Shown one piece after another: positions 1 to 7,882 of a DNA stretch of 33,899 nucleotides (its first letter is position 1; every line of letters starts with the position of its first letter). The DNA is taken from the NCBI GenBank assembly GCA_903850425.1, contig CAINLR010000191.1, forward strand, positions 1 to 33,899, read 5' to 3'. This DNA is from an uncultured Verrucomicrobia subdivision 3 bacterium. GTDB lineage: Bacteria > Verrucomicrobiota > Verrucomicrobiia > Limisphaerales > UBA11358. The translations under genes were made by a program, and so were the position numbers. Under the pieces are notes generated by a model that worked only from the letters and a program-made list of their open reading frames with translations, was not told where the DNA came from and did no database searches.

Positions 1-131
1 GGCTTTGATAAGGCACCATTGGCAGGCCGGTTTACTTGCCGCCCGCCCGTCGCAACTCCAACAAGCCAACGAATGTCAACCAACGCAAGCCAGTTTCTTT
101 GGTCATTGTTCCCCGTCGGACGGGATTGGTG

Positions 132-233
132 TGCTAACAAGTCGCCGGAGCCCCTAACCGCCGTTGGCGCTGTCAGTTCCGCTGTCGCGGTTCACGCCGC
201 GAGTCGGCGGTGGCTCAGCTTTCTACGTTAGGC
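132..233 (+). repeat. attC-like integron recombination site
   Basis: The segment begins with an inverse core (GCTAAC, 133-138) followed by AAGTCGC and ends with a core GTTAGGC (227-233), which is the usual attC outline. The inner arms pair: GAGCC (148-152) with GGCTC (212-216), and CCGCCG (158-163) with CGGCGG (205-210). The unpaired CCTAA on one side gives the asymmetry typical of folded attC sites. The flanks AACAAGTCGC and GGCTCAGCTT are of the kind seen in environmental cassette arrays. The inverse core deviates by one base from RYYYAAC. The expected crossover is between G227 and T228. No integron integrase is in the window, so this may be a cassette cluster without its integrase. Confidence 0.65.
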
Positions 234-245
234 GGAGCTTGCTAT

Positions 246-758
246 ATGCTAAATTTACGACGCAGATTGTTTGGGTTGTGCTTGGTTCCAGCTCTCCTCG
301 CGACCTTGGATGGTTGGGTGACACTGCACGGCCAACCCCAAGACTATTGGTCTGGCAATCATTCCCATGTAATCGAGGGCACACCGTTATTTCGCATTTT
401 GCTAACTCATGGTCCTTGGGCTTATATCGCGGGTTTAGCGGGATGGATTCTGGCTTTTGTCGGCGTGATTTTGCTGGCACCGGCGACGTTAGCTCTTGCT
501 GTGGCTATCGGCTTCACCCTTGCGCACGCGATTGGCGCATATTCTTGGTTGGTTGATAGCCCATATTTTTTCCAACTGTTTTACGGGATGTTGGTGCTTG
601 CGGCTGTTGGTCTGGCTGTGGGGATTCGTTGGGGCTGGCGAGCTGAGCCGCAAAATGACGCGCCTGTCGGGAAGCGATTGCATTGGGCGCTGCGTTGGTT
701 GATCGTTGCCGTGCTTTGTGGGGTTGTGGTCTTTTATCTTTTGCCTTACAAACTATGA
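246..758 (+). CDS. Small hydrophobic membrane protein, probable integron cassette gene
   Basis: I do not recognise a named family. The 170-residue product starts MLNLRRRLFG and has an N-terminal hydrophobic helix, then a short polar stretch with DYWSGNHSHVIEG, then about three more hydrophobic segments (roughly residues 55-85, 85-120 and 140-165). It is therefore probably an integral membrane protein with about four helices. The ATG at 246 is 13 bp after the attC-like core, which is how a cassette gene normally sits. Starting upstream would place coding sequence inside the attC core. The coding strand is less GC-rich than its neighbours and uses many tt-rich codons, consistent with acquisition from elsewhere. 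A second attC downstream of 758 is not evident, so it may be the last cassette or a decayed one. Confidence 0.6.
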   Translation: MLNLRRRLFGLCLVPALLATLDGWVTLHGQPQDYWSGNHSHVIEGTPLFRILLTHGPWAYIAGLAGWILAFVGVILLAPATLALAVAIGFTLAHAIGAYSWLVDSPYFFQLFYGMLVLAAVGLAVGIRWGWRAEPQNDAPVGKRLHWALRWLIVAVLCGVVVFYLLPYKL

Positions 759-858
759 CGCTTCCGCCTAATATATTGATAGGCTGCACGGCCATGTGAT
801 AGACGGCGCGGCTTAGACTGGGTATTCGGCGGTAGCTGGGGTGGGCGGGTCATAAACG

Positions 859-1145
859 CTCGTTTCCGTGGCGGAAATGACCTTCGGAGGCTTAAAATGG
901 TCATCCGCAGGGCAAGGAATGCCAAAAAAGGCTTCGGATGGTCGTCCGTAAGAAAATGACGAGCTTCCAACGCTTGGTTTGGTCGTCCACAAAGCAAGGA
1001 TGCCCTTCTAACACCTGGTTTACTCGTCCGCGTGGCAAGGACGAGCTTCCAACGCTTGGTATGCTAGTCCGCAGGGCAATGATGACCTTCCAACGCTGAG
1101 CATGGCCGCCCGCCGGGGGAAAAATCCCATTTTGGATGCTTGACA
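859..1145. repeat. Tandem array, seven units of exactly 41 bp
   Basis: Seven contiguous degenerate units start at 859, 900, 941, 982, 1023, 1064 and 1105, with no insertions or deletions between them. Each unit carries GTCGTCCGC near its start, GGCAAGGATG in the middle and CCAACGCTTGG near its end. The middle units (941-1104) are closest to each other and the outer two are the most diverged. There are no spacers, so it is not a CRISPR. The stretch 759-1279 contains no convincing gene; short open frames on the minus strand follow from the repeat composition. The period is not a multiple of three. Confidence 0.8.
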
Positions 1146-1169
1146 GCTTTTTGGCGTTGGCGGTATAAC
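1140..1169 (+). promoter_or_regulatory. Sigma-70-type promoter for the 1280 gene
   Basis: A perfect -35 TTGACA (1140-1145) and a -10 TATAAC (1164-1169) are separated by 18 bp. Transcription would start near 1176, leaving a 5' leader of about 100 nt before the ATG at 1280. The -35 box coincides with the last six bases of the 41-bp repeat array. Confidence 0.6.
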
Positions 1170-1279
1170 TTTCGTTGTCACCTAAACAATGCAAATTCAT
1201 GGCGGGCCATGCTTCAGGTATCCTCCGGGGATAATGGCGCGCCGGGTGATGTGCCAATAACTCAACCAACGGAAATCAT

Positions 1280-2029
1280 ATGCGGGATCTTCATACTTAT
1301 TTCAATAATCCATTCGATGACGCCAATGTCAGCATGGCGGCGTTGCTGGCCTTCACCACGGATCATGTGCAGCGGATGACGAGCACGAGTCCGGCGCTGT
1401 TCGCGGCGCGGCTCACGGCCACGAACGCGGCGCTCACGGGCGTGAACAATACCTTCACGGATGATGAAACCAAGCTGGGCGTGCGCAAGGCGCGCAAGCT
1501 GGCCAAGAATAATTTCCGCGAGGCGCTGCCCAAGAGCGTGGGCAAGCTGGCGGTGGCGGTGGAAAATAAATACGGCGAGGGCGCCCCGGAGTTCGCGCAA
1601 TGTTTTCCGCACGGGCGCGCCAGCTTCCGCAGTTGCACGGATGACAAGCTGGGGAATGAGTTGCAGACGCTCATCAACGGGGTGACGGCGTTGCAGGCGG
1701 TGCTCGGCGCGCAAGCGGTGACGGATGCGACGGCGTTGCTGACGGGCTGGAACGCGGTGTTCTCGCCGAGTGAAGCTTCTGCGGGCGCGAAGACGACGAC
1801 GCAGGCGGCCAAGAACGCGGCGCGGCAGGGGTTGCAATTGGAGCTGTTCAAGAATCTGCTGACGCTGGCGCTGAACTTCCCGGAACAACCGGCGCAACTG
1901 GATGTGTATATGCAAGGCAGTTTGCTGGAACCGCACACGGTGGCCTCCGCCCCAGCCCCGACGCCCCCGCCGACGCCGGGTCCGACGCCCGCACCATCGC
2001 CCGCGCCGCCCGGGCCGTCGCCAGCATAA
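1280..2029 (+). CDS. Hypothetical protein with Pro/Ala-rich tail
   Basis: Function unknown. The 249-residue product has no signal peptide or membrane segment. Residues 1-215 look helical and compact, with the segment CFPHGRASFRSCTDDKL around 108-124 standing out as a possible conserved core with two cysteines. The last 28 residues are a low-complexity Pro-Ala-Thr tail. The start ATG at 1280 has a weak GGAAAT upstream and a good promoter about 110 bp upstream. The protein resembles, from memory, uncharacterised proteins found in several verrucomicrobial genomes; I cannot verify that here. It is separated from the downstream aminopeptidase gene by 87 bp and may be a single-gene unit. Confidence 0.65.
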   Translation: MRDLHTYFNNPFDDANVSMAALLAFTTDHVQRMTSTSPALFAARLTATNAALTGVNNTFTDDETKLGVRKARKLAKNNFREALPKSVGKLAVAVENKYGEGAPEFAQCFPHGRASFRSCTDDKLGNELQTLINGVTALQAVLGAQAVTDATALLTGWNAVFSPSEASAGAKTTTQAAKNAARQGLQLELFKNLLTLALNFPEQPAQLDVYMQGSLLEPHTVASAPAPTPPPTPGPTPAPSPAPPGPSPA

Positions 2030-2116
2030 CGGCGGGGGGTGGCGGCGCGCAGCCTGGCATCCCCGCAATTTGTGTGATGGCGCGATGGCAGGCTTTCGGT
2101 TTATCTTGGGCGCACT

Positions 2117-3226
2117 ATGACTGACCCGCGTTACCTCAAACTGGCCAAACTGCTCGTGAATTATTCCACCGAGCTGCAACCCGGCGATCGCATCCTGCTC
2201 GACATGATTGATGTGCCGGACGAATTCACCATTGAACTGATCCGCGCCGTGCGCGCGGCGGGCGCGACGCCGTTCGTCGAGACACGGCACACGCGCGTGG
2301 GCCGCGAACAATTGCTCGGCATGAATGAGCAACAGGCCGCCGACGTCCGCGACCTGGAAATGTTCCGCATGAAAAAGATGCAGGCTTACATCGCCATTCG
2401 CGGCGCGGACAACATGAATGAAAATTCCGATGTGCCCAGCGACCGGGTGCAGATGTATTCCAAGATATTCCGTCCGGTGCAGGATCATCGCGTGAACAAA
2501 ACGCGCTGGTGCGTGTTGCGCTGGCCCACGCCGAGCATGGCGCAGGCGGCGGGCATGAGCACGGAGGCGTTCGAAAATTTATACTTCGATGTTTGCACGA
2601 TGGATTACGCGAAGATGGGTCGCGCGATGGGGCCGCTGGAAAAACTCATGGCCAAAACGGATCAGGTCCGGCTGGTCGGTCCGGGCACGGATTTGAGTTT
2701 CAGCATCAAAGGCATCGGCGCGAAGATGTGCAAGGGCGACCGCAACATTCCTGATGGCGAAGTTTTTTCCTGCCCAACCAAAACCTCGGTCAATGGCGTG
2801 ATTCAATACAACACGCCGACGCTGTATTCGGGCACGAAGTTTGAAAATGTGCGGTTGGTGTTGAAGGACGGAAAAATCGTCGAGGCGACGGCGAACAACA
2901 CGAAACGGCTCAACGAAATTTTGGACACGGACGCCGGGGCGCGTTATATCGGTGAATTTTCGCTGGGCTTCAATCCATATATCTTAAGCCCGATGTGCGA
3001 CATCTTGTTTGACGAAAAAATCGCGGGGTCGCTGCACTTCACCCCGGGCCAGGCCTACGAGGATTGCGGCAACGGCAACAAGAGCGCGATCCACTGGGAC
3101 ATGGTGCTCATCCAGCGCAAGGAATGGGGCGGCGGCGAAGTGTGGTTCGATGGCGAACTGATCCGCAAGGACGGCATTTTCCTGAAGAAGGAACTGAAGG
3201 CGCTGAATCCGGCGAACTTGAAATAA
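2117..3226 (+). CDS. M29-family metallo-aminopeptidase
   Basis: Predicted cytoplasmic aminopeptidase of the thermophilic (M29, AmpS/PepS) family, which removes N-terminal residues from peptides using two metal ions. The 369-residue length fits the family. The N-terminal half (about 1-200) has the family's open-sided fold. The C-terminal half holds the likely metal ligands: Glu in NIPDGEVFS, Glu in YIGEFSLG, His in GSLHFTPGQAYEDCG and the HWD of SAIHWDMV near the end. The closing segment with GEVWFDGELIRKDGIF is also typical. The start at 2117 follows a short spacer and no alternative in-frame ATG precedes it. It is followed directly by a strong terminator, so it ends its transcription unit. 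Confidence 0.85.
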   Translation: MTDPRYLKLAKLLVNYSTELQPGDRILLDMIDVPDEFTIELIRAVRAAGATPFVETRHTRVGREQLLGMNEQQAADVRDLEMFRMKKMQAYIAIRGADNMNENSDVPSDRVQMYSKIFRPVQDHRVNKTRWCVLRWPTPSMAQAAGMSTEAFENLYFDVCTMDYAKMGRAMGPLEKLMAKTDQVRLVGPGTDLSFSIKGIGAKMCKGDRNIPDGEVFSCPTKTSVNGVIQYNTPTLYSGTKFENVRLVLKDGKIVEATANNTKRLNEILDTDAGARYIGEFSLGFNPYILSPMCDILFDEKIAGSLHFTPGQAYEDCGNGNKSAIHWDMVLIQRKEWGGGEVWFDGELIRKDGIFLKKELKALNPANLK

Positions 3227-3235
3227 TTGTCGAAA

Positions 3236-3274
3236 ACAAAAAACGGGCGGCGATTGCTCGCCGCCCGTTTTTAT
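3236..3274. terminator. Bidirectional intrinsic terminator
   Basis: A perfect 13-bp stem (3241-3253 with 3258-3270) with the 4-nt loop TTGC is flanked by an A-run on the left and a T-run on the right. It can therefore end transcription of the aminopeptidase on the plus strand and of the LysR operon arriving on the minus strand. Confidence 0.92.
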
Positions 3275-3286
3275 TGTTGCAATCGG

Positions 3287-4168
3287 TTAGGGGTTTTCCT
3301 TCAGGATGGAAAGGAACTGTTTCATCGCGGGCGAAAGCACCTTGTTCTTTTTGTAGATGGCGGCGAGGGGGCGGAAGAACTGGCCGTCCTCGATGGCCAC
3401 GGAGGCCAGCGTGTTCTTGCTGATTTCCTGCGTGACCGTGCCGAGCGGCACAATCGAAATGCCGGCGTCAATTTCCACGGCGCGCTTCACGGTTTCGACG
3501 TTGTCAAATTCCATGACGTGCTTCACTTCCACGCCGTGCTCGCGCAGGATTTTGTCGAGCGCCTTGCGGGTGGGAATGTCGGGTTCGAAACCGATGATCT
3601 TTTGCCCGCTGAGCGCCTTGAGCTTGATGGTTTTTTGCTTGGTGAACGGATGCTGCGGATGGCAGATGAGCACCAGCGGCTCCTTGCGCAGCGGGATGAT
3701 TTCGAGCTTGGAGTCCTTGATCGGATACGCGATGAGGCCCAAGTCCACGACGTTGCTGAACACGTCGTCATACACCTGGTTGGCGCGGCGATACTCGACG
3801 TGGATGTTCACGGTCGGGTAGTTCTTCATGAACCGCTTGATATACGGCGGCAGATCGTGCAGCCCGATGGAGTAAATCGTCGCCACGCGGATCGTGCCGG
3901 AAATGATGTCTTTCAACTCCTGCAGCTTGCTGTCAAGCGACTCATAAGTCTGAATGATTTGCTTGCTGTAATCGTAGAGCACCTGGCCTTCGCGCGTGAG
4001 CCGGAACTTTTTCTTGCTGCGTTCGATGAGCAGCGATTTGAAGATTCGCTCGAGCGAACTGATCTGCTGGCTCACCGCCGATTGCGTGACGCTGTTGATT
4101 TGAGCGGCTTTGGTGAAACTTTCCGTCTCGACCAAATCACAAAATACTTTAAGGCTTTCAATTTGCAT
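3287..4168 (-). CDS. LysR-family transcriptional regulator (CysB/CysL-like)
   Basis: Typical LysR architecture in 293 residues. An N-terminal winged helix-turn-helix (about 1-60, with FTKAAQINSVTQSAVSQQISSLE cut short here) binds DNA. A periplasmic-binding-protein-like effector domain (about 88-290) follows a linker helix. The effector motif HPFTKQK and the EFDNVETVKRAVEIDAGISIVP region are characteristic of the CysL/CbbR-like group, which often responds to small metabolites. An ATG lies six codons further upstream, but MQIESLKVF is the normal LysR beginning, so I start at 4168. It lies 18 bp downstream of the histidine kinase gene and is probably the last gene of the minus-strand operon. The inducer cannot be read from the sequence. 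Confidence 0.88.
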   Translation of the reverse strand: MQIESLKVFCDLVETESFTKAAQINSVTQSAVSQQISSLERIFKSLLIERSKKKFRLTREGQVLYDYSKQIIQTYESLDSKLQELKDIISGTIRVATIYSIGLHDLPPYIKRFMKNYPTVNIHVEYRRANQVYDDVFSNVVDLGLIAYPIKDSKLEIIPLRKEPLVLICHPQHPFTKQKTIKLKALSGQKIIGFEPDIPTRKALDKILREHGVEVKHVMEFDNVETVKRAVEIDAGISIVPLGTVTQEISKNTLASVAIEDGQFFRPLAAIYKKNKVLSPAMKQFLSILKENP

Positions 4169-4186
4169 AAGGGGAGTTAAACACAA

Positions 4187-5719
4187 TCATGCCGGTTCGT
4201 CAACCGGCGTTGCAGCGGCGAGCGTCGCCTTCACTTTCAGCAATAATCCCGAGCTCGTGAACGGCTTTTGCAGATAACCCGCCGCCGCCTGTTTATCTTC
4301 CGGGAGCACATAACCGCTGGTGCATAGAATGGGCTGCGCAAATCCTTGTTGCCGGATTTTCTCGATCAATTCCCGTCCGCCCATCCCCGGCATCACGAGG
4401 TCGGTGATGATCAAATCCACCCGGTTCAGCGGGTGCGCCAAAATCTGCAGTGCCTTCGGCCCGCTGTTCGCCGTCAAAACCTTGTAGCCAAAATCCGACA
4501 AAATGGTGTCCGCCATCGTCAACAGCAGGCTCTCGTCGTCCACGACCAGGATCGTGCCCGTGCCGTGCAAATCCTTGTCCGAAGCGACCGAATCGAGGAT
4601 GAAACTTTTTTCCGCCGGCAAATAAACGCGGGCCGACGTGCCCATGCCCGGCTGGCTTGAAATCGCCACGCCGCCGCCGTGATTCGTGATGATCCCGTAA
4701 ACCAGCGCCAGCCCGAGGCCGCGGTGCGGCGGTTTTTTCGTCGTAAAAAACGGTTCGAAAATTCTAGGCAGCGCTTCCGCGTCAATGCCGGCCCCGCGAT
4801 CCGAAATTTCCACGCAAACGTAAGTGCCCGCCGCCAGCCGCACGTTGCGATCCTGCGTCGCCTCCGTCAATTCCACGTTGCGCGTCTGCACCGCGATCTG
4901 GCCCGGGCCGCCCGCGCCAAATGCCTCCACCGCATTCTCCATGATCTTGGTCACCGCCTGCTGCACTTTCGCCTCGTCAAACCGCGCCTCAAACAAGCCG
5001 CGCTCAAACGCCTCGCTCCAGGTGAACCGCGCGCCATGCGCGTTGCGAAAAAACTCCACGCACCGCCCCGCCACCGTGTTGAGATTGCCGGCCGGCGCGC
5101 GCCGCGATTCCTTTTCCTGGCGGCTGAACAGCGCCAGCTCGCTCGCGATTTCGGCCGCAAGTGAGGCTGATTTTTCCACCTCCATCAAGGATCGCCGCCA
5201 GGGATGATCCGCTTCGGCTTTGCCCAGCAGCAGCGACGTGTGGGCCAGCACGCCCGTCAGCGCATTGTTGAAATCAAGTGAAACCGTGCGCGCCAGTTGC
5301 AGCACGCAATCGAGTTTCTGCTTCAAGGCCGCGTCGCCCGTCGGCCCCGGTTTGGCATCGGGCGGCGGCAAGGGTTCCGCCGCGCGCGCCACCGGCAACA
5401 ATTGCATCACAAACCATTTGCTGCCCTCGCCGGTGAACTGACACATCATCGTCGAGAATTCCGTTGGCACGCCGCCCGTCCCGCGAAATTTCAAAGTTGT
5501 TTGAGGCACCGGCTTCGCCTCCCACCGCACCAGGAAATCCACCGCCGTGCCGCCGTTTTCCGCCGCCCAGATCGCGGCCAATTGCGCCGGATTACCATTC
5601 AAGGACGCACCAAAAACATTAATGGCCGCCGTGTTGGCCAGCAACACCGCGCCGCGCGCATTCAACAACAGCGCCGGCCAGACCGCGTTCTCCAGACCAA
5701 ATACAACTTCAGGTTTCAT
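4187..5719 (-). CDS. Hybrid sensor kinase with receiver domain; phospho-acceptor His missing
   Basis: The order is a degenerate PAS-like region (about 10-110), a linker, a dimerisation helix region (135-200), a HATPase domain (245-370) and a receiver domain (388-505). The ATPase boxes are intact: ENAVEAF (N box), SDRGAGI (G1), FEPFFTTK (F) and GLGLALVYGI (G2). The receiver has VDDE, the Asp in IITDLVMPG, the Thr in CTSGY and the Lys in LQKPF. In the H box, however, the usual A-H-D-F-N-N is S-L-D-F-N-N, so the conserved histidine at about residue 149 is leucine. The protein may work by binding ATP or by receiving phosphate from a partner rather than by autophosphorylation. ATG at 5719 is preferred over the TTG one codon upstream. 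No membrane segment is present, so it is cytoplasmic. Confidence 0.88.
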   Translation of the reverse strand: MKPEVVFGLENAVWPALLLNARGAVLLANTAAINVFGASLNGNPAQLAAIWAAENGGTAVDFLVRWEAKPVPQTTLKFRGTGGVPTEFSTMMCQFTGEGSKWFVMQLLPVARAAEPLPPPDAKPGPTGDAALKQKLDCVLQLARTVSLDFNNALTGVLAHTSLLLGKAEADHPWRRSLMEVEKSASLAAEIASELALFSRQEKESRRAPAGNLNTVAGRCVEFFRNAHGARFTWSEAFERGLFEARFDEAKVQQAVTKIMENAVEAFGAGGPGQIAVQTRNVELTEATQDRNVRLAAGTYVCVEISDRGAGIDAEALPRIFEPFFTTKKPPHRGLGLALVYGIITNHGGGVAISSQPGMGTSARVYLPAEKSFILDSVASDKDLHGTGTILVVDDESLLLTMADTILSDFGYKVLTANSGPKALQILAHPLNRVDLIITDLVMPGMGGRELIEKIRQQGFAQPILCTSGYVLPEDKQAAAGYLQKPFTSSGLLLKVKATLAAATPVDEPA

Positions 5720-5761
5720 CAATAGAGTGAGCGCGACAGACTACAACTTTTTCTGCGGAAT

Positions 5762-6160
5762 TCAAGGAACGAGAACAAAGGCAGAGGGCAAAAGTCCTTT
5801 TACCGTGAACTTGCGAATCGTCTTCAAATCATCGCTGTCCGCGATGAACACCTGAGCGTCCGGTGCATATTCGCGCAGCAACTGACGGCACGCACCGCAG
5901 GGCATGGGCCCACCCTCACAGCGCGCGACGACCGCCACCGCGATAAAGTTGTTCTTTCCCTCCGTCAGCGCCTTGAACAGCGCGATGCGTTCCGCGCAGC
6001 AGGTCAGGCCATAGCTCGCGCTCTCGACGTTGGCACCGCCAATGATCTCGCCCGCCTGGGTGAGCAGCGCCGCACCGACTTTGAATTTGGAATACGGCGA
6101 GACCGAGCCTTGCCGAGCGTTGCTAGCGGCTTGAATTAATTTTTTCGAGTCAATTCTCAT
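5762..6160 (-). CDS. cdd: Cytidine deaminase
   Basis: Zinc-dependent hydrolytic deaminase that turns cytidine and deoxycytidine into uridine and deoxyuridine in pyrimidine salvage. The 132-residue length is normal for the homotetrameric class. The zinc site is complete: CAERIALFKA supplies the first Cys and the catalytic Glu, and PCGACRQLL supplies two further Cys ligands. The N-terminal SPYSKFKVGAALLT and the GGANVESASYGLTCCAER segment bind the nucleoside. It lies between the purine nucleoside phosphorylase and sensor kinase genes on the same strand, which supports a nucleoside-salvage operon. No Shine-Dalgarno site is visible upstream of the ATG at 6160. Confidence 0.95.
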   Translation of the reverse strand: MRIDSKKLIQAASNARQGSVSPYSKFKVGAALLTQAGEIIGGANVESASYGLTCCAERIALFKALTEGKNNFIAVAVVARCEGGPMPCGACRQLLREYAPDAQVFIADSDDLKTIRKFTVKGLLPSAFVLVP

Positions 6161-6183
6161 GTCTTTGACGAAGTAAAAATGAA

Positions 6184-6249
6184 CAATTCAAAATTAAAAA
6201 GCCGTTCGCGCGAGACGTTGATGCAGTGTTAATTTTTAATTTTTAATTC
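6184..6249. repeat. Paired AT-rich heptamer arrays (hairpin-forming)
   Basis: On the right are three units of TTAATTT (6229-6248). On the left the opposite-strand form AATTCAA/AATTAAA occupies 6185-6199. The roughly 29 bp between the arms is GC-rich. The arms can pair into a hairpin between the phosphorylase and deaminase genes. The stop codon of the phosphorylase lies in the right array. Confidence 0.7.
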
Positions 6250-7062
6250 ACCGTAAAGTTCTGCAAAATTCCGAATTAACTGCGCCCCGGACGTTTTCAC
6301 ACGCTCGGCGGTTTCCAACACTTCCGTGTGCGACAACTTATCTTTGCTGATGCCCGCCGCCAGGTTCGTGATGCACGAGACCGCCGCCACATTCAGGCCG
6401 CATTGCCGCGCCGCGATCGCTTCCGGGACGGTGCTCATGCCGACCGCGTCCGCGCCCAGCCGCGCAAACGCACGAATCTCCGCCGGCGTCTCATAGCTCG
6501 GGCCGGAAACCGCGAGATACACGCCAGACCGGATCTTTAATTTGCATGCGGTCGCGGCCTGGCTCAAAAGCCGGCGCAACTCTGCGTCATAGGTATCGGT
6601 CAAATCCACGAAACGCATTAGCCCAGGAATCGCCGAACCGCGCAGCGGATTGGTGCCCATGAAATTGATGTGATCGGTCAAAACCATGAAGTCGCCGGCG
6701 TGAAAATGCTTGTTCAAGCCGCCCGCCGCGTTGGTCAGCAGTAAGTCGGTGACGCCAAACGCCGCCAGTGTGCGGGTCGCGAACGTGACGCGGTCCATGG
6801 CGTGGCCTTCGTAGAAATGCGCCCGCCCGCTCAAGACCAGCACCGGCGTCCCACCCAGATGGCCGAAATACAATTCGCCCGCATGGCCGCTGACGGTTGG
6901 CTTGGGAAAGCCGGGGATTCTGGCGTAGGCGAGCTTTTGGTCCACGCGCAGTTCGGTCAGCGCGTGATGAAACCCGCTGCCGAGCACGATGGCGAGCGTC
7001 GGGCGCAGCGGGGAGAATTTTTTGAGCCGCGCGGCGGCGGTTTGGGGATTGGCTGGCTTCAT
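6229..7062 (-). CDS. Purine nucleoside phosphorylase, trimeric (class I)
   Basis: Cleaves purine ribonucleosides with phosphate to free base and ribose-1-phosphate. The 277-residue product has the PNP/MTAP family signatures in order: VLGSGFHHAL (phosphate loop, about 27-36), PTVSGHAG, SGRAHFYEGH (about 79-88), LLTNAAGGLN (about 107-116), GPSYETPAEIR (about 188-198) and GADAVGMSTVPEAI. The pattern fits low-molecular-mass trimeric enzymes. The C-terminal residues ELKIKN are encoded by a heptamer repeat and are probably dispensable. The start at 7062 overlaps the stop of the ATPase gene by 4 bp, so the two are translationally coupled. With the deaminase next to it, it forms a salvage module. Confidence 0.93.
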   Translation of the reverse strand: MKPANPQTAAARLKKFSPLRPTLAIVLGSGFHHALTELRVDQKLAYARIPGFPKPTVSGHAGELYFGHLGGTPVLVLSGRAHFYEGHAMDRVTFATRTLAAFGVTDLLLTNAAGGLNKHFHAGDFMVLTDHINFMGTNPLRGSAIPGLMRFVDLTDTYDAELRRLLSQAATACKLKIRSGVYLAVSGPSYETPAEIRAFARLGADAVGMSTVPEAIAARQCGLNVAAVSCITNLAAGISKDKLSHTEVLETAERVKTSGAQLIRNFAELYGELKIKN

Positions 7063-7853
7063 GGATTTCGTTCGTTCGCTTTCAAATCTTCAGCTTCCGC
7101 CGCCAAAAGAATTTCCAGCATGCGTTCGTGACGGTTTAGAAAATCTCGCGTGACATGGTAATGTTCGGTTTCGGTGTATTGGACCTCGGCAATGCCGTCG
7201 GTGGAGAATTGATAAATGCGCGCGTTGGGATAAGCCAGCAATATCGGTGAATGCGTCGCGATCACGAGTTGCGACTGGTGATAAACGAGACGGTGCAACA
7301 ACGTCAAGACACTCAATTGGCGTTGGGGCGATAACGCCGCTTCCGGCTCATCGAACAGATAAACCCCGTCGCCTTGCAACCGGTTGGTCAAAAGCGAAAG
7401 AAACGCTTCGCCGTGCGACTGGTGGTGCAGAGATTTTTTGCCGTAGCCATATTCCACGCCCAGATCCTCAATTTGCGTCGCCAGATTGTAAAAGCTCTCG
7501 GCGCGTAAAAAATAGTGGTCGGTTGGATGGCAAAACCCGCGCTCCAACCGGATAAATTCATGCAAGTTGGAATGCGTTTCGCGCGTGGCAAAATTGAAAT
7601 TTTTGCCGCCGCCTTCGGCGTTGAATCCAAGTTTTACGGCAATCGCTTCCAGCAAGGTGGATTTGCCGGAGCCATTCTCACCAATGAAAAAAGTGACGGC
7701 GGGATGAAACTCCAACCGTTGGAGATGCTTGATGGCTGGCACGCAAAACGGGTATTCGTCAAAGCGTTTCACCGAGTCACGTTCAAGCCGGACCGCGTTG
7801 AGGAATGAGCGCCGGCTTTTGGCTGAATTAGCTTTGGGATTTGATTTATTCAC
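7059..7853 (-). CDS. ABC-type AAA ATPase of the SMC-like/AAA_23 group
   Basis: A soluble 264-residue ATPase with an ABC-type nucleotide-binding fold. Walker A is FIGENGSGKST (about residues 56-66), followed by HGEAFLSLL as a signature-like region (about 147-155), Walker B GVYLFDEPEAALSP (about 163-176) and the switch His in IATHSPILL (about 199-207). The beginning (RRSFLNAVRLERDSV) resembles predicted ATPases that stand alone next to unrelated genes. There is no transmembrane partner gene nearby, so it is not a transporter component. Its specific role is unknown. It is the first gene of the minus-strand operon and lies 29 bp from the divergent MoeB gene, with both promoters in a short shared gap. 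Confidence 0.82.
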   Translation of the reverse strand: MNKSNPKANSAKSRRSFLNAVRLERDSVKRFDEYPFCVPAIKHLQRLEFHPAVTFFIGENGSGKSTLLEAIAVKLGFNAEGGGKNFNFATRETHSNLHEFIRLERGFCHPTDHYFLRAESFYNLATQIEDLGVEYGYGKKSLHHQSHGEAFLSLLTNRLQGDGVYLFDEPEAALSPQRQLSVLTLLHRLVYHQSQLVIATHSPILLAYPNARIYQFSTDGIAEVQYTETEHYHVTRDFLNRHERMLEILLAAEAEDLKANERNP

Positions 7854-7882
7854 TTTTTGCCATACTGTGTGCCACTTGATTT

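Noticed and set aside
859-1145. CRISPR array
   Set aside because: The 41-bp units are contiguous with no unique spacers and no cas genes are nearby.
901-1269. Minus-strand protein of 122 codons over the tandem array
   Set aside because: The frame is a by-product of repeat composition; the 41-bp period shifts frame every unit, so no repeated protein motif is maintained.
1262-2488. Long minus-strand open frame opposite two real genes
   Set aside because: It is Arg/His-rich with no family resemblance and lies antisense to the hypothetical and aminopeptidase genes, typical of GC-rich shadow frames.
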